A stretch of 64,000 nucleotides of DNA, taken from contig NZ_CP087952.1 of NCBI RefSeq assembly GCF_028752835.1, positions 849,041 to 913,040 on the forward strand, in the 5' to 3' direction. A program made the position numbers and the translations under genes. Positions 26,649 to 35,373 of the stretch are shown piece after piece (position 1 is the stretch's first letter; each line of letters starts with the position of its first letter). The notes below the pieces were generated by a model. That model was not told the DNA's origin. It made no database searches and worked only from the letters and a program-made list of their open reading frames with translations. This stretch comes from Desulfosarcina sp. BuS5 (lineage in GTDB: Bacteria; Desulfobacterota; Desulfobacteria; Desulfobacterales; BuS5).

Positions 26649-27957
26649 CAGTAGTGTCCGGTTAAGTTTTGGCATATAGCATTTGCTCTTTGATAATCAG
26701 ATTATTAGACCATACGTTTTTTTCGTCAGTACGTAATTCGTTCTGGATGGTATTTCTAAGCTGACGAATCCTCTTTATTGATACAGGTTCATTAAACTGT
26801 TCATGGCAGTATATGGCCATAAGCAGGTAGGTTATTAACCCCGCAAGGATTTGAACCATCAGGCCATATCTACTGTGAGCAATCAAGTGGTACACTTTTA
26901 AATGTTTCTTCCACCATTTGAAAAAAGTTTCGATATCCCATCTAAGCTTATAAACGGTTGCAACCTGCTCGGCTGTAAGGTCATAACGATCAGTTGCCAC
27001 AAAATATTTGACACCGGCAATTTTATAACCAACCAGTCGAACCGGCTTTCTGGTCTGGTTTACCCCAGGAGTGCCAAGAAGAACCACAGCATCATAAAAA
27101 ATATAGCTGTCGGGATCAACAGGCTGCTCTTTGATAATAGTTCTTGTTGTTTTCGCTTTGATGCGGCAAACAAAATGTTTTTTTTCATCCTGAAGAAGAT
27201 CAAAATCCTTATGTGATTGATACCCCCGATCCATGATTCCTGTTTGGCCTTTTGTAAGGATAGACCTGACAAAGGGGCGTTCAGCGCCATTTCCATTTGT
27301 CAGATGAATTTTTATAGGAATCTTGCGATTGACATCAAAGCCGAAATGGCCTTTTGCTTTTTTAGCGCCTTTTCTGTAATCAGCCCAGTACATGGACAGA
27401 ACTGCATCAATTAAAGATCCATCAATGGAAACGAGTTCACCGAGATCTGAATAATTTGATGGTAAAGCATTTTGTGCCTGGCTGCAAAGAGCTTGAAAAA
27501 CATATTCAAGCTGTTCAAGCCCTCGAGAATTGATAATTTCGGAAAAACTGCTACGACTGATCCCTCCATCTGGAGCGACACATTCTTTGGCAAAATCGTC
27601 TTCTTTAAGGTGTTGAATAAGATCACGAGCTGATTCATGTTCTTGTAGATGGAAAAATATCAGTGCGTGAAGCTGATCTTCAAAAGTCATTTTCAATGGC
27701 CTGTGACCTCGGGATTTAAGCTGTGGCGTGTCAGGAAAAATCTTTTGCAAAGGTTTGAGAAATCGAGCATGAGATTGGGGATTAAAATTCTTTTTTGGGA
27801 TATTGAATATGTCCATTTTTGTCTTAACTCCTTGTTATAATTATAATTTTATAACAAAACGATAAAAAATTTTTATTTGGTTTGTCAAGTAAAAAATGAA
27901 CATTTTTCTAATTTTTTTATCCCATATAACATGCAAAAACCTAACCGGACACTACTG
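26649..27957 (-). mobile_element. IS4-family element, copy I2
   Basis: 1309 bp, same ends as I1. Perfect 9-bp target duplication ATCCAGAAT at 26640-26648 and 27958-27966, so this is a clean insertion. One extra base relative to I1 lies upstream of the transposase. Confidence 0.95.
26662..27816 (-). CDS. IS4-family DDE transposase (I2)
   Basis: 384 residues, identical in translation to the I1 transposase; all catalytic motifs intact. Confidence 0.93.
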   Translation of the reverse strand: MDIFNIPKKNFNPQSHARFLKPLQKIFPDTPQLKSRGHRPLKMTFEDQLHALIFFHLQEHESARDLIQHLKEDDFAKECVAPDGGISRSSFSEIINSRGLEQLEYVFQALCSQAQNALPSNYSDLGELVSIDGSLIDAVLSMYWADYRKGAKKAKGHFGFDVNRKIPIKIHLTNGNGAERPFVRSILTKGQTGIMDRGYQSHKDFDLLQDEKKHFVCRIKAKTTRTIIKEQPVDPDSYIFYDAVVLLGTPGVNQTRKPVRLVGYKIAGVKYFVATDRYDLTAEQVATVYKLRWDIETFFKWWKKHLKVYHLIAHSRYGLMVQILAGLITYLLMAIYCHEQFNEPVSIKRIRQLRNTIQNELRTDEKNVWSNNLIIKEQMLYAKT

Positions 27958-28089
27958 ATCCAGAATAAAACTTCATATCCCACAAACCAAAAACTTTTCG
28001 ATTTTACGACCTGAAGGCAGACCATAAAATTTGACGGCCATTCTATTATATAAGGTAGAGGGAAACTTTTTTTAAGCGAGAATTTTTTT

Positions 28090-28746
28090 ATGATCATAAA
28101 TTTTATTCGATATCTAAAACGCAAACACAAAAAAACAGAGATCAGCCTGGATCAACTTTCGAACCTCTGGACGAATGCAGATCAAAAAAAAGCTAAAATC
28201 GCCCAAGAGGACTCCGAAGATACCGTGGCTGACTTATGGACTAATCCCAAGCTAAAAATTTTTTATAAAATTTATATTCAGCCATATAAAAATAATCTGG
28301 GGGATGCGCTTGAATCTATCCTGAAAATTATGACCCTCCTGGATAAAGCAGGAGATTATCCTTCGGTTGCAGAAAATGATCCGACCGAAACCACGGACTT
28401 AAAGTTTTTAGAGATCACCCTGGTGGAGCATACTCTGAATGTTGCCGGAAAGGTACTGGATACCATTAAGGGCAAAATCAGAGATCATGAATTGCTCGCC
28501 GGAGAAATGCTGATCGTCTCCCTGGCTCACAATTTAGGCAAACTACCCGGCCAGGATATGCCGGTCGATTTGCCTTCTAAAAGCGCAATAGTGGCCGAGC
28601 ATTTTCTCAAGAACCTGCCTTTGAAAAAAACGGCCATGCAGACGATCAAAACCTATAAAAATTCACCCAGGCTGAAGCAGGCCAAAATATTGAGCATGGC
28701 CGATCATGCCGCCCGGAAAATGGAGGAAGCAATCATTGAAAACTGA
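28090..28746 (+). CDS. HD-like protein at start of conjugation operon
   Basis: 218 residues. The C-terminal half resembles an HD-fold domain: ITLVEHTLNVAGKVL (His), EMLIVSLAHNLGKLPGQD (the HD position reads His-Asn), SAIVAEHFLKNLP (His), and ILSMADHAARKM (Asp). In conjugative elements of the SXT type the relaxase TraI carries a comparable HD domain; this short protein could be a split or stand-alone version. The His-Asn change at the metal-binding doublet may abolish hydrolase activity. Its end overlaps the next gene by 11 bases. Confidence 0.55.
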   Translation: MIINFIRYLKRKHKKTEISLDQLSNLWTNADQKKAKIAQEDSEDTVADLWTNPKLKIFYKIYIQPYKNNLGDALESILKIMTLLDKAGDYPSVAENDPTETTDLKFLEITLVEHTLNVAGKVLDTIKGKIRDHELLAGEMLIVSLAHNLGKLPGQDMPVDLPSKSAIVAEHFLKNLPLKKTAMQTIKTYKNSPRLKQAKILSMADHAARKMEEAIIEN

Positions 28747-29413
28747 ATTGATATTTTCTGCAGCTCTGCTGATTTTTTTATCAGCCTGCGCTTCTGCGCC
28801 GCCGACAACAAAAACACCATCCCCTGCTGTCCGTCTTGTCCTTAACACCGGCGGCAAGCCGGCCCGGATAAGAGCGGCAAATATTACACAAAACTATAAA
28901 CCGGCTGATGCCATCCCGACAGGGATGTTCGTCATTACCGACCTGTCTTCCGGATCAGTGCCCCCTTTAAAAACTGATAAAGCAGGCAGGTCGGTATTCT
29001 CATCAAAAATCCTCAAGGGGAAAATTAAAGCAGCCTTGCAGGAAAAAATAAAAAATAAACCTGTTGTTAAACAGGAAGCCGTCTCAACAAAAAAACAAAA
29101 ATCGGAAACATTGACCATCTATTTTGATTTTGATTCATACGCAATTCAGCAAAAAGAGACGGTGAAGCTTAACAAATTTATCAAAAAGTTTAACCGGCAG
29201 CCGATCCGGATTGACGGCTATGCCAGTCCGCCCGGATCAACAGCCCATAACAGGCAGCTTTCTTTGAAACGTGCCATGGCTGTTGAAAAGTATCTGATCA
29301 ATCAAGGCGTTCAGGTCACAACGGTCATCGGCCGGGGAGAAATTGAAGCGCCTCAATCAAAACTAAGCCGCAAGGCGGTTGTTTCTATCAAAAGAAAGGG
29401 GGGATGCCTATAA
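28736..29413 (+). CDS. OmpA-family lipoprotein
   Basis: About 225 residues. I prefer TTG 28736, preceded by GGAGGA, over the upstream ATG at 28706. It gives a proper lipoprotein signal: MKTELIFSAALLIFLSACAS with the lipobox LSAC. The C-terminal OmpA/peptidoglycan-binding domain is TIYFDFDSYAIQQKETVKLNKFIKKF, IRIDGYASPPGSTAHNRQLSLKRAMAVEKYL and VIGRGE. It should anchor the outer membrane to the cell wall; in this context it probably belongs to the conjugation apparatus. Overlaps the HD-like gene. Confidence 0.8.
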   Translation: MKTELIFSAALLIFLSACASAPPTTKTPSPAVRLVLNTGGKPARIRAANITQNYKPADAIPTGMFVITDLSSGSVPPLKTDKAGRSVFSSKILKGKIKAALQEKIKNKPVVKQEAVSTKKQKSETLTIYFDFDSYAIQQKETVKLNKFIKKFNRQPIRIDGYASPPGSTAHNRQLSLKRAMAVEKYLINQGVQVTTVIGRGEIEAPQSKLSRKAVVSIKRKGGCL

Positions 29414-29432
29414 CTTGAAAAAATTAAGTTCC

Positions 29433-29477
29433 TGCCACAATTTATCCCGATATTTCAATGCCGGGATAAATTGTGGC
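29433..29477. terminator. Strong intergenic hairpin
   Basis: Perfect 17-bp stem TGCCACAATTTATCCCG and complement, loop of 11 bases. It lies between the lipoprotein gene and the pilin-like gene. There is no T-run, so it may be an attenuator or mRNA-stabilising structure before the highly expressed pilin gene rather than a terminator. Confidence 0.5.
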
Positions 29478-29520
29478 ACCAAACGTAAGTCTCAATCATC
29501 AAATAAAGGAGAAAATAATA

Positions 29521-29891
29521 TGATCCAACAGATAAAGGAGAAAATAATTAAATTAAAAACCAAACTATCAAAAATTTTCAGTGACCCCGACAAATCACGC
29601 AAGTTTGGCCTGGGTATCGTCGCTGCCGGCGCAACGCTCCTGATAGCAGGGACAGCTGCTGCGTTTATACCGGTACCGGCCGCAGGTTCTTTTGCTTTTG
29701 ATGTCTACGATGTAGCAGTAAATCAGCTCTTAAATGGTCCAATAGGTTTTACAGCCGGCGTTGGAGCTATGGTGTTTGGCGGCGCAATGGCTATTCAGCA
29801 AAAAATTAGCCTGGCGATCCCCTGTATTTTAGGTGGCGCATTAATAATGACTGCCGATACCATGACACAAACCCTTGGAGCAATTTTTTAA
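29521..29891 (+). CDS. TraA/VirB2-like conjugative pilin
   Basis: 123 residues from ATG 29521, preceded by AAAGGAGAAAATAAT. An N-terminal charged segment is followed by a hydrophobic signal-like stretch KFGLGIVAAGATLLIAGTAAAFIPVPAAGSFA, a putative cleavage region, and two more hydrophobic segments (GPIGFTAGVGAMVFGGAMAI and LAIPCILGGALIMTA). Size, three hydrophobic stretches and position immediately before a TraL-like gene match the traA-traL order of F-type systems. Pilin subunits sit in the inner membrane before assembly. Confidence 0.7.
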
Positions 29892-29915
29892 CTTTTTTTC
29901 AAATAATATTCTCCC

Positions 29916-29943
29916 GGCGTCCTGCTAAAACATGCAGGACGCC
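29916..29943. terminator. Hairpin after pilin gene
   Basis: GGCGTCCTGC and exact complement GCAGGACGCC around an 8-base loop. It lies between traA-like and traL-like genes, without a T-run; may act like the hairpins that protect abundant pilin mRNA. Confidence 0.5.
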
Positions 29944-30033
29944 AAACAAATCCTGGCTGAAAGAGCAATCTTTTTTTCCTGTTGCCGAAATCTTTTGCCA
30001 GGCGGTTAACAGGAAAAGAAAGGAAAAATTATA

Positions 30034-30149
30034 TTGGAAACCAAATTCCCACGCATTCCTCAATATTTATCAGCGCCTTTGCAGGTTTTGTGGTTTGAGC
30101 CTGACGATCTGGCGGTCTGCATAATCAGTTTTATGATTGCATCTATTTT
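30034..30149 (+). pseudogene. traL: TraL-like protein, N-terminal fragment
   Basis: TTG 30034 after AAGAAAGGAAAAATT opens METKFPRIPQYLSAPLQVLWFEPDDLAV, followed by a membrane segment CIISFMIASIF. This is the N-terminus of TraL of F-type type IV secretion systems. The gene is cut at 30150 by IS1634-like F2 and the rest of the tra operon is absent from the window. Confidence 0.65.
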
Positions 30150-31667
30150 TAACCCATCTTTTTGAATAGAAAAAACAAACACTATAATTACAGTAGGTTA
30201 CTTTTTTAAAATCTTAGTTATGGCACTACTTTTATTTTTTTTGATAGTTGTTTTGATCGTTCTGCCAGGGAGAGGGCATAACCCTAAAGCAGAATATATT
30301 TTCTGTTGTCGTAATTCCGGGCGTGTGCTTTTTCTTACATGCATAACATTATCATTTCGGCACTGCATGGAAGCTGTTACTCGACTTTGGCCTGCCAGTT
30401 GCTTTCTCAAGTCAGACCAGCTACTGTTTATCCCCGTCTTTTTCAATCGGTAACGGATACTATGTATCAAATGGTAAGCTATGACACTGATAAAAATATG
30501 ACCTGTCACCCGTTTTGTGATTTGGTGAAAAACCGGCCGCATCCCAAGCTCGGATTTCAGTGAACGAAAAACAGCCTCCAGATCCGTTAACATTGTATAT
30601 GTATGCCATAGAGTAGCTTCATCAAATTCCATATGGGTTGTTCTGAGACAATATACTCCCGGCAAACTATCTTTTGTGTCCGCAAGCGTTTGACGTGTCC
30701 AAAGGATCTTAACAGCATTGCCATTTTTTTCGTTTTTAGATACTTCTATTTTATAATGCTTTGCAGCCTTGGAATATTGCTGTTTCAGACGACCTATTTT
30801 TTCCAGGACTTTATCGTATTTTTTTAGACATCCTTTTTTATGCAAGCCTGACTCAAGTTTGCTGACAGCCTTTTCAAAGCGAATGGTAAAGCGATCATTA
30901 ATAGCCTGTTCTTTTTTTTCCCGCTTTGTAGAGTGACAATACAACAAAACCTCATCATTTTCTGAGTCAATAATTTTTTGCACTTTTACTGTGCAGTCAT
31001 TGTCTTGTTTTACCACAACTGCTTCATCTTCATTAAATTCGCGATGATGTTTTCGGCTAACTACAATATATGGATAACTGTTTTCCCTGAGCCATTTAAT
31101 ATTATCTTCAGTGGCAATTCCGGCATCCATTACTATAGTCGCTTTTGAGGGCTTAAACAGCTCTTGGGATAAATTCTTTCTTTCCAAACCAACAATCATT
31201 TTTTTTAATGTTGACGGTTCACTTACATTACCCTCAAATACTTTGCTGCGCTTGGGAAAGCCACTGCTGTCCAGCACCAAAGCCAAAGTTACCAGTGGAC
31301 AATCAGAACGTTTCTCTTTGGAATGTCCGCGTTTCCCCAGCTTGTTTGCTTTACTGCTGCCTTCAAAATAAGTGTTGGTAAGATCATAAAGGGTTATTGT
31401 CTCTTGAAATTCAAATAAATTCTTTTCTTGTAAGTATAGATGATTTTCTATGGCTTCCTTATTATTGAGAAGCTGATCAGAGATTTTATACATTTTGTAT
31501 AGATTAATCTTGTTGAAATCATAATCAATTAATTCACCCAAGCCTGAAACATTCTGGAGCCAGTAATGAGTTGCCAGTTCACTACCTGGTTGACACATAC
31601 GACCTATTATTGTACCGGTTGCTGCTGCGAGCTGAGGGCCATTGAATCCCAGGGCTTTTAGTTCTTC
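30150..31667 (-). mobile_element. IS1634-like element F2, 5'-truncated
   Basis: Identical to the left 1518 bp of F1 apart from rare substitutions; the part encoding the transposase N-terminus is replaced at 31668 by the end of an IS66 element. Confidence 0.88.
30198..31667 (-). pseudogene. IS1634-family transposase, N-terminally truncated (F2)
   Basis: Carries the F1 protein from EELKALGFNGPQLAAATG onward, including all three catalytic residues, but lacks the first roughly 135 residues. The frame runs on into IS66 terminal DNA, which would add about 30 unrelated residues (MISRVPAKNRHL...) if translated. Inactive remnant. Confidence 0.85.
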
Positions 31668-31892
31668 GTGTCCTTTCGGCAAGCGTGCATAGCGCAAAAA
31701 AAAATTTGGCGTAGGTAAGCAGTCAGCGGTTAGGTGCCTGTTTTTTGCAGGCACCCGGCTGATCAATCAGGATGGAAATATTAAAAAGTGATTTTATGCT
31801 TCAGGATTGTCCGGTTCAATCAGTGCGGATTTATAATTCCACGGCATCCATTTATCTGGGGATTCTGACAACTCAGAGGCATGTTCCAGCAG
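31668..31892 (-). mobile_element. IS66 3'-end fragment (IS66-3)
   Basis: About 225 bp matching the left end of IS66-1 (4986-5210): the terminal repeat GTGTCCTTTCGGCAAGCG and the last tnpC codons. Cut at 31893 by IS3-family E1. Confidence 0.9.
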
Positions 31893-31971
31893 TATAATAC
31901 TCCCCAAAAACTGGACAGTTGTTTAAGGTGTAAAATGAGTATATCCTGATCAACAAAAAGGAGGCTCATTA

Positions 31972-32262
31972 ATGGGTAAAATTCGAAAAAATTACAGTGC
32001 ATCATTCAAAGCTAAAGTAGCGCTTGAAACGGTTAAAAAGGAAAAGACGATTTCTCAACTATCTAGTGAATATGGAGTTCATTCAAATCAAATAAATCAA
32101 TGGCGAAAGCGTCTATTAGAAGAATTGCCCGATATATTTTCAAAAAAGCGTCAAAAAAAAGAAAAAGACGCTGAAGAATTCCAGGCGGAGCTTTACCAAC
32201 AAATCGGCCAATTAAAGGTCGAATTGGACTGGCTAAAAAAAAAATCTAACCTTCTCAATTGA
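31972..32262 (+). CDS. IS3-family OrfA (E1)
   Basis: 96 residues: helix-turn-helix YSASFKAKVALETVKKEKTISQLSSEYGVHSNQINQWRKRLLE, then a coiled coil FQAELYQQIGQLKVELDWLKKK (quoted in parts: SQLSSEYGVHSNQINQWRK; LYQQIGQLKVELDWLKKK). AAAAGGAGGCTCATTA precedes the ATG. Near its end an A10 run (CTA AAA AAA AAA TCT) allows the -1 slip that fuses OrfA to OrfB. Confidence 0.92.
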   Translation: MGKIRKNYSASFKAKVALETVKKEKTISQLSSEYGVHSNQINQWRKRLLEELPDIFSKKRQKKEKDAEEFQAELYQQIGQLKVELDWLKKKSNLLN

Positions 32263-32296
32263 TATAAAGCGTCAATACATTGAGCCGAATCATTCT

Positions 32297-33091
32297 TTGA
32301 TACCGGTAATGCGCCAGTGTGATCTTTTGGGAATAAACAGATCAACCTATTACTATCAATCCTGCAAAGATGAGAGCTATAACCTGGCTCTCATGCGATT
32401 GATAGACGAAGAATATACCCGATATCCGTTCTACGGTGTTGAAAAAATGACGGCCGTATTAAAGCGACAAGGGCACACTGTTAATCCTAAACGAATAAGA
32501 CGTTTGATGCGGCTTATGGGACTTGAAGCTATATATCCAAAACCAAATTTGAGCAAAGCATCAAAAGAGCATAAAATTTATCCATACTTGCTGCGAGGCG
32601 TTTCCATTGAGCAAGTTGACCAGGTGTGGTCAACGGATATTACCTATATCCGTTTGAATTCAGGTTTTATCTATCTTGTAGCAGTGATAGACTGGTTTAG
32701 TCGGTATGTCCTGAGCTACGAATTTTCAACCACATTGGATAAGGATTTTTGTATAAAAGCCTTACAGGGTGCCTTAAAAATTGCAAAACCTAAGATTTTT
32801 AACACGGATCAAGGCAGTCAGTTTACCAGTGATGCCTTTACCGGCGTTTTAAAAAAAGCCGATGTGAAGATCAGCATGGACGGCCGGGGCCGTGCTCTGG
32901 ATAACATTTTCGTAGAGCGCCTTTGGCGTACCGTGAAATATGAACGTGTTTATCTTCACAATTATGAGACCGTCAGGGAGGCTATTCAAAACATTGGAGA
33001 ATATTTTGGCTTTTACAATAATGAACGACTCCATCAATCTTTGGATTACCAGACCCCGGCAGAGATATATTTTAAAACTTTTCCAGGGTAA
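32297..33091 (+). CDS. IS3-family OrfB transposase (E1)
   Basis: 264 residues from TTG 32297. The -1 frame is open further upstream (LTFSIDIKRQYIEPNHS), so the natural product is an OrfAB fusion through the slippery A run. N-terminal HTH_21 region LIDEEYTRYPFYGVEKMTAVL; rve integrase core QVWSTDITYIRL (D), FNTDQGSQFTS (D), MDGRGRALDNIFVERLWRTVKYE (E); C-term FYNNERLHQSLDYQTPAEIY. Intact. Confidence 0.95.
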   Translation: MIPVMRQCDLLGINRSTYYYQSCKDESYNLALMRLIDEEYTRYPFYGVEKMTAVLKRQGHTVNPKRIRRLMRLMGLEAIYPKPNLSKASKEHKIYPYLLRGVSIEQVDQVWSTDITYIRLNSGFIYLVAVIDWFSRYVLSYEFSTTLDKDFCIKALQGALKIAKPKIFNTDQGSQFTSDAFTGVLKKADVKISMDGRGRALDNIFVERLWRTVKYERVYLHNYETVREAIQNIGEYFGFYNNERLHQSLDYQTPAEIYFKTFPG

Positions 33092-33231
33092 TTTCAGAAC
33101 CACTTTGTATAATTAATTAGAATACCATTAAGTCGTATTGATATTATAAAAAATGTTTCCTGCTGCAAACAAGATAAAAGCGTACTATCCAACACATAAT
33201 CAGTTGGTAGTAGAGTTTGTTTGAATATTGC

Positions 33232-33284
33232 ATAACGCTAATCAAATATATAGCGTATTTTTAGGATGATTTTTTGAATAGCGT
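33232..33284 (+). promoter_or_regulatory. Possible operator upstream of the RHH gene
   Basis: ACGCTA (33235) and TAGCGT (33251) form an inverted pair, and a third TAGCGT begins at 33279. The sites lie 40-90 bp before the RHH start and recur in the other E copies, consistent with autoregulation by the RHH protein (inference). Confidence 0.45.
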
Positions 33285-33325
33285 TGCACTTAATTCAACA
33301 TACTATATGTTTTGGAGGTAAAAAA

Positions 33326-33523
33326 ATGAGAGGAGGAAAACGTGCAGGGGCTGGTCGAAAAAAGAAACCAGACCATTTGAAACGAGAGCTTGTGACAATT
33401 AGATTACCACAGTGGATGATTTCACAGCTCAAGAGGAATGGTCAAATTGGTTATTTAATTGAGAGTCAATTGGCGAAAAAAGATTTTTTGAATTTGCCGG
33501 ATGATTACGAAATTGATAGTTAA
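33326..33523 (+). CDS. Ribbon-helix-helix passenger protein of E1
   Basis: 65 residues from ATG 33326, with TTGGAGGT seven bases upstream. Basic N-terminus MRGGKRAGAGRKKKPDHLKR, then a beta strand ELVTIRLPQWMISQL and helices NGQIGYLIESQL: the pattern of small RHH DNA-binding proteins. An extra gene in an IS3-family element is unusual; it may regulate transposition or be an antitoxin-like passenger. Confidence 0.7.
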   Translation: MRGGKRAGAGRKKKPDHLKRELVTIRLPQWMISQLKRNGQIGYLIESQLAKKDFLNLPDDYEIDS

Positions 33524-33634
33524 GATCGGACAAATTAAAGGAAGTAACAGGCAAGATTTATCAGCAATGGTGATCAATGTGAGGTTGTAAAAATAATATA
33601 TTTTGGTGAATGCCCTATTCAACGTGCGGCATAA

Positions 33635-33780
33635 GTTATAAACATATTAATATTGAATTTTAACAGTATGTTAATGAGATACAAAAAAGTTATAAACATT
33701 TTATCAATAAGTTATGAACATTTTAGAATGGTATTATTATTTATTAAATCAATTAGTTAAGTTGTTTATGAACATTTTTA
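33635..33780. repeat. Four direct repeats in the E1 tail
   Basis: GTTATAAACATATTA (33635), GTTATAAACATTTTA (33689), GTTATGAACATTTTA (33711) and a GTTTATGAACATTTTTA variant (33764). They lie in the otherwise non-coding last 375 bp of E and are present in all copies with this end. Possible binding sites for the RHH protein or transposase. Confidence 0.6.
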
Positions 33781-33901
33781 TGATAAACAGAAACATATTT
33801 TTTTTATTTACTATTATTTTTTTAATTTTCAGGATTATTTATAGCTCAAAAGCGCACCTTAAAAAACCTTGTTTTTTGTCTTGACAATGGGGAGTACCTT
33901 A

Positions 33902-34235
33902 ATATTTTATTAATAGTTTTTGTGAAATCTTTATATCCTTCTCCAATGCTTCTACCATCACCACTTATTAACGCTTCTATGATCGTGCTTTTGCCTGCAT
34001 TTGTTTCCCCAAAAAATGAAATATTCAGTTTATCCCACTCAGCAACTTTAGATAGTAGTTCAAGATGAAATTTGATACTTGAAACACCTTTAAATATGGC
34101 TCCTCTAATGTTTTCAAAAGATTCAGTCAACTGCTCATCTGTGACATTATCCAATGATAGGTCTTCAATACTATTCAACGATTCCATTAAACCAGAAACA
34201 GTATTTGTAATATCTTGTTTGTACTTAGATTCCAT
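33902..34235 (-). pseudogene. P-loop (dynamin/GTPase-like) cassette gene, 3'-truncated
   Basis: About 111 host-encoded residues: a helical N-terminus (TNTVSGLMESLNSIEDL), then a long helix SSIKFHLELLSKVAEW and a P-loop NISFFGETNAGKSTIIEALISGDGRSIG. The GxTNxGKST form suits GTPases of the dynamin-like/Era group. Downstream motifs are lost where E1 joins at 33902; the last residues of the frame come from E1. AAGGAATATATG gives a good start. It follows attC-like site 34255-34310. Confidence 0.65.
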
Positions 34236-34254
34236 ATATTCCTTACTTAAGGGG

Positions 34255-34310
34255 CTAACGAATTAATCAGTGGCGCGGCTTTTTGCGTCCGCTGAATTTA
34301 CTGGTTATGT
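34255..34310 (-). other. attC-like site 3
   Basis: Minus strand: ATAACCAGTAAATTCAGCGGACGC, short loop, CGCGCCACTGATTAATTCGTTAG. The arms pair imperfectly with extruded bases, ending in TAAC/GTTA cores; 56 bp, the length of compact attC sites. It begins 7 bases after the restriction endonuclease stop codon. Confidence 0.75.
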
Positions 34311-34316
34311 ATTTTA

Positions 34317-35372
34317 TCATATTAACTTTCTAAGTTGTAAATATCTATCATGATTATAGTTTCCTTTAGCATCAAAAGCATGCTTATTGTAAACTCTCGT
34401 TAAAAATCTATCTCTATTCATTTTTTTGCGGATAATATCATTATTTTTTTCCAATTCAACCTCTGAAAATAAATTCCATGCATTCAAAAGATCCAAATAC
34501 TTTTGACAATTTCGGTTCTTATTATTGTTTAAATACTGAAATTTTGTCAAAAATTCTGTTGTAGAAATAAAATTTATAACATCCAGAATTTGCTCCATTG
34601 TATTATTTTGTTGTGATAACAAATCCCATAATTCATCGGCGATTAAAGTTTCATTTGATGCAAAATATTTATTCATATTTATGATTGATCCTAAAAATTT
34701 TGTTTTGTTGTGACTAATTGTGGATTCTATTTCTGGATTGATTGTTGGGTCAAAAGGAAATCCTATGTAGAACTCAATTCGTTTATTGGGGAATTCTCTA
34801 AATAATGCAGCCTTACCTTCCAATATCTTTAACTTTTCACCTTTCATTTCTCCAGAATTAGGTTTCACTGATTTCAACTCGATAGCAGTTATTGTCTTTG
34901 CATCTTCAATAAATACATCGGTAGAAAAATCATTTGCATTGATCAAAGGAGTATCAAAGTTGGAAAATATTTTTTTATTCTCATACTCGAGATCAGGAAT
35001 TTTCGTAGAGGTGCTTAGATCTGCAATTATTTGAGCTATGTTATCTCTTTGAGATTGTGTAATAAAAAGATTGCCCAATCTTTTTGATGTATACTCCCTT
35101 TTTTCCCCTTGGCTTAAATGATGAGCTACATTTTCAAAAAAAGTTTGTCCAAGAGTTGTATTCAACCCATGCAGCCAACTGCTTAAACTTATAAAAAATG
35201 GAATATCCGAAACTTTTCCTTCCAACTTATCAGAGAAAGCATTTAAAAATGCTTCGTGAAATGGAGCATTACGATTATTGGAAGCATCCTCTGGAAAATT
35301 TTCAAATCGAGTAACTAATGTTTTTATTACTTCTATCGAAATTTTCTCTTTTATTTTATTAGTTAATGCCAT
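34317..35372 (-). CDS. TdeIII-family type II restriction endonuclease
   Basis: 351 residues. PD-(D/E)xK core: NANDFSTDVFIEDAKTITAIELKSVKPNSGEMKGEKLKILEGKAAL (key pieces DVFIED, AIELKSVKPN, GEMKGEK), with the ELK catalytic motif near residue 167. The run KPNSGEMKGEK is the hallmark I associate with TdeIII-like enzymes, which recognise GGNCC; specificity here is inferred. It follows its methyltransferase directly (one base between stop and start), forming a two-gene R-M cassette bounded by attC-like sites. Protein appears full length. Confidence 0.75.
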   Translation of the reverse strand: MALTNKIKEKISIEVIKTLVTRFENFPEDASNNRNAPFHEAFLNAFSDKLEGKVSDIPFFISLSSWLHGLNTTLGQTFFENVAHHLSQGEKREYTSKRLGNLFITQSQRDNIAQIIADLSTSTKIPDLEYENKKIFSNFDTPLINANDFSTDVFIEDAKTITAIELKSVKPNSGEMKGEKLKILEGKAALFREFPNKRIEFYIGFPFDPTINPEIESTISHNKTKFLGSIINMNKYFASNETLIADELWDLLSQQNNTMEQILDVINFISTTEFLTKFQYLNNNKNRNCQKYLDLLNAWNLFSEVELEKNNDIIRKKMNRDRFLTRVYNKHAFDAKGNYNHDRYLQLRKLI

Positions 35373-35373
35373 T

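Larger units (their letters stand above)
31893..33901 (+). mobile_element. IS3-family element with RHH passenger, copy E1
   Basis: 2009 bp, left end TATAATACTCCCC, right end GGGGAGTACCTTA (inverted-repeat core TACTCCCC). Contents: orfA, orfB, a ribbon-helix-helix gene, then about 375 bp of AT-rich DNA with repeats. Six copies occur (E1-E6); E1, E2 and E4 have equal length. E1 joins an IS66 fragment to a cassette gene without target duplication. Confidence 0.9.

Noticed and set aside
31668-31766. N-terminal extension MISRVPAKNRHL... of the F2 transposase frame
   Set aside because: Encoded by IS66 terminal DNA joined to a truncated transposase; a chance fusion, not a natural start.
33635-33780. 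Repeat series considered as a CRISPR array or plasmid origin
   Set aside because: Repeats are short, unevenly spaced and belong to every copy of IS element E; there is no cas or rep gene.
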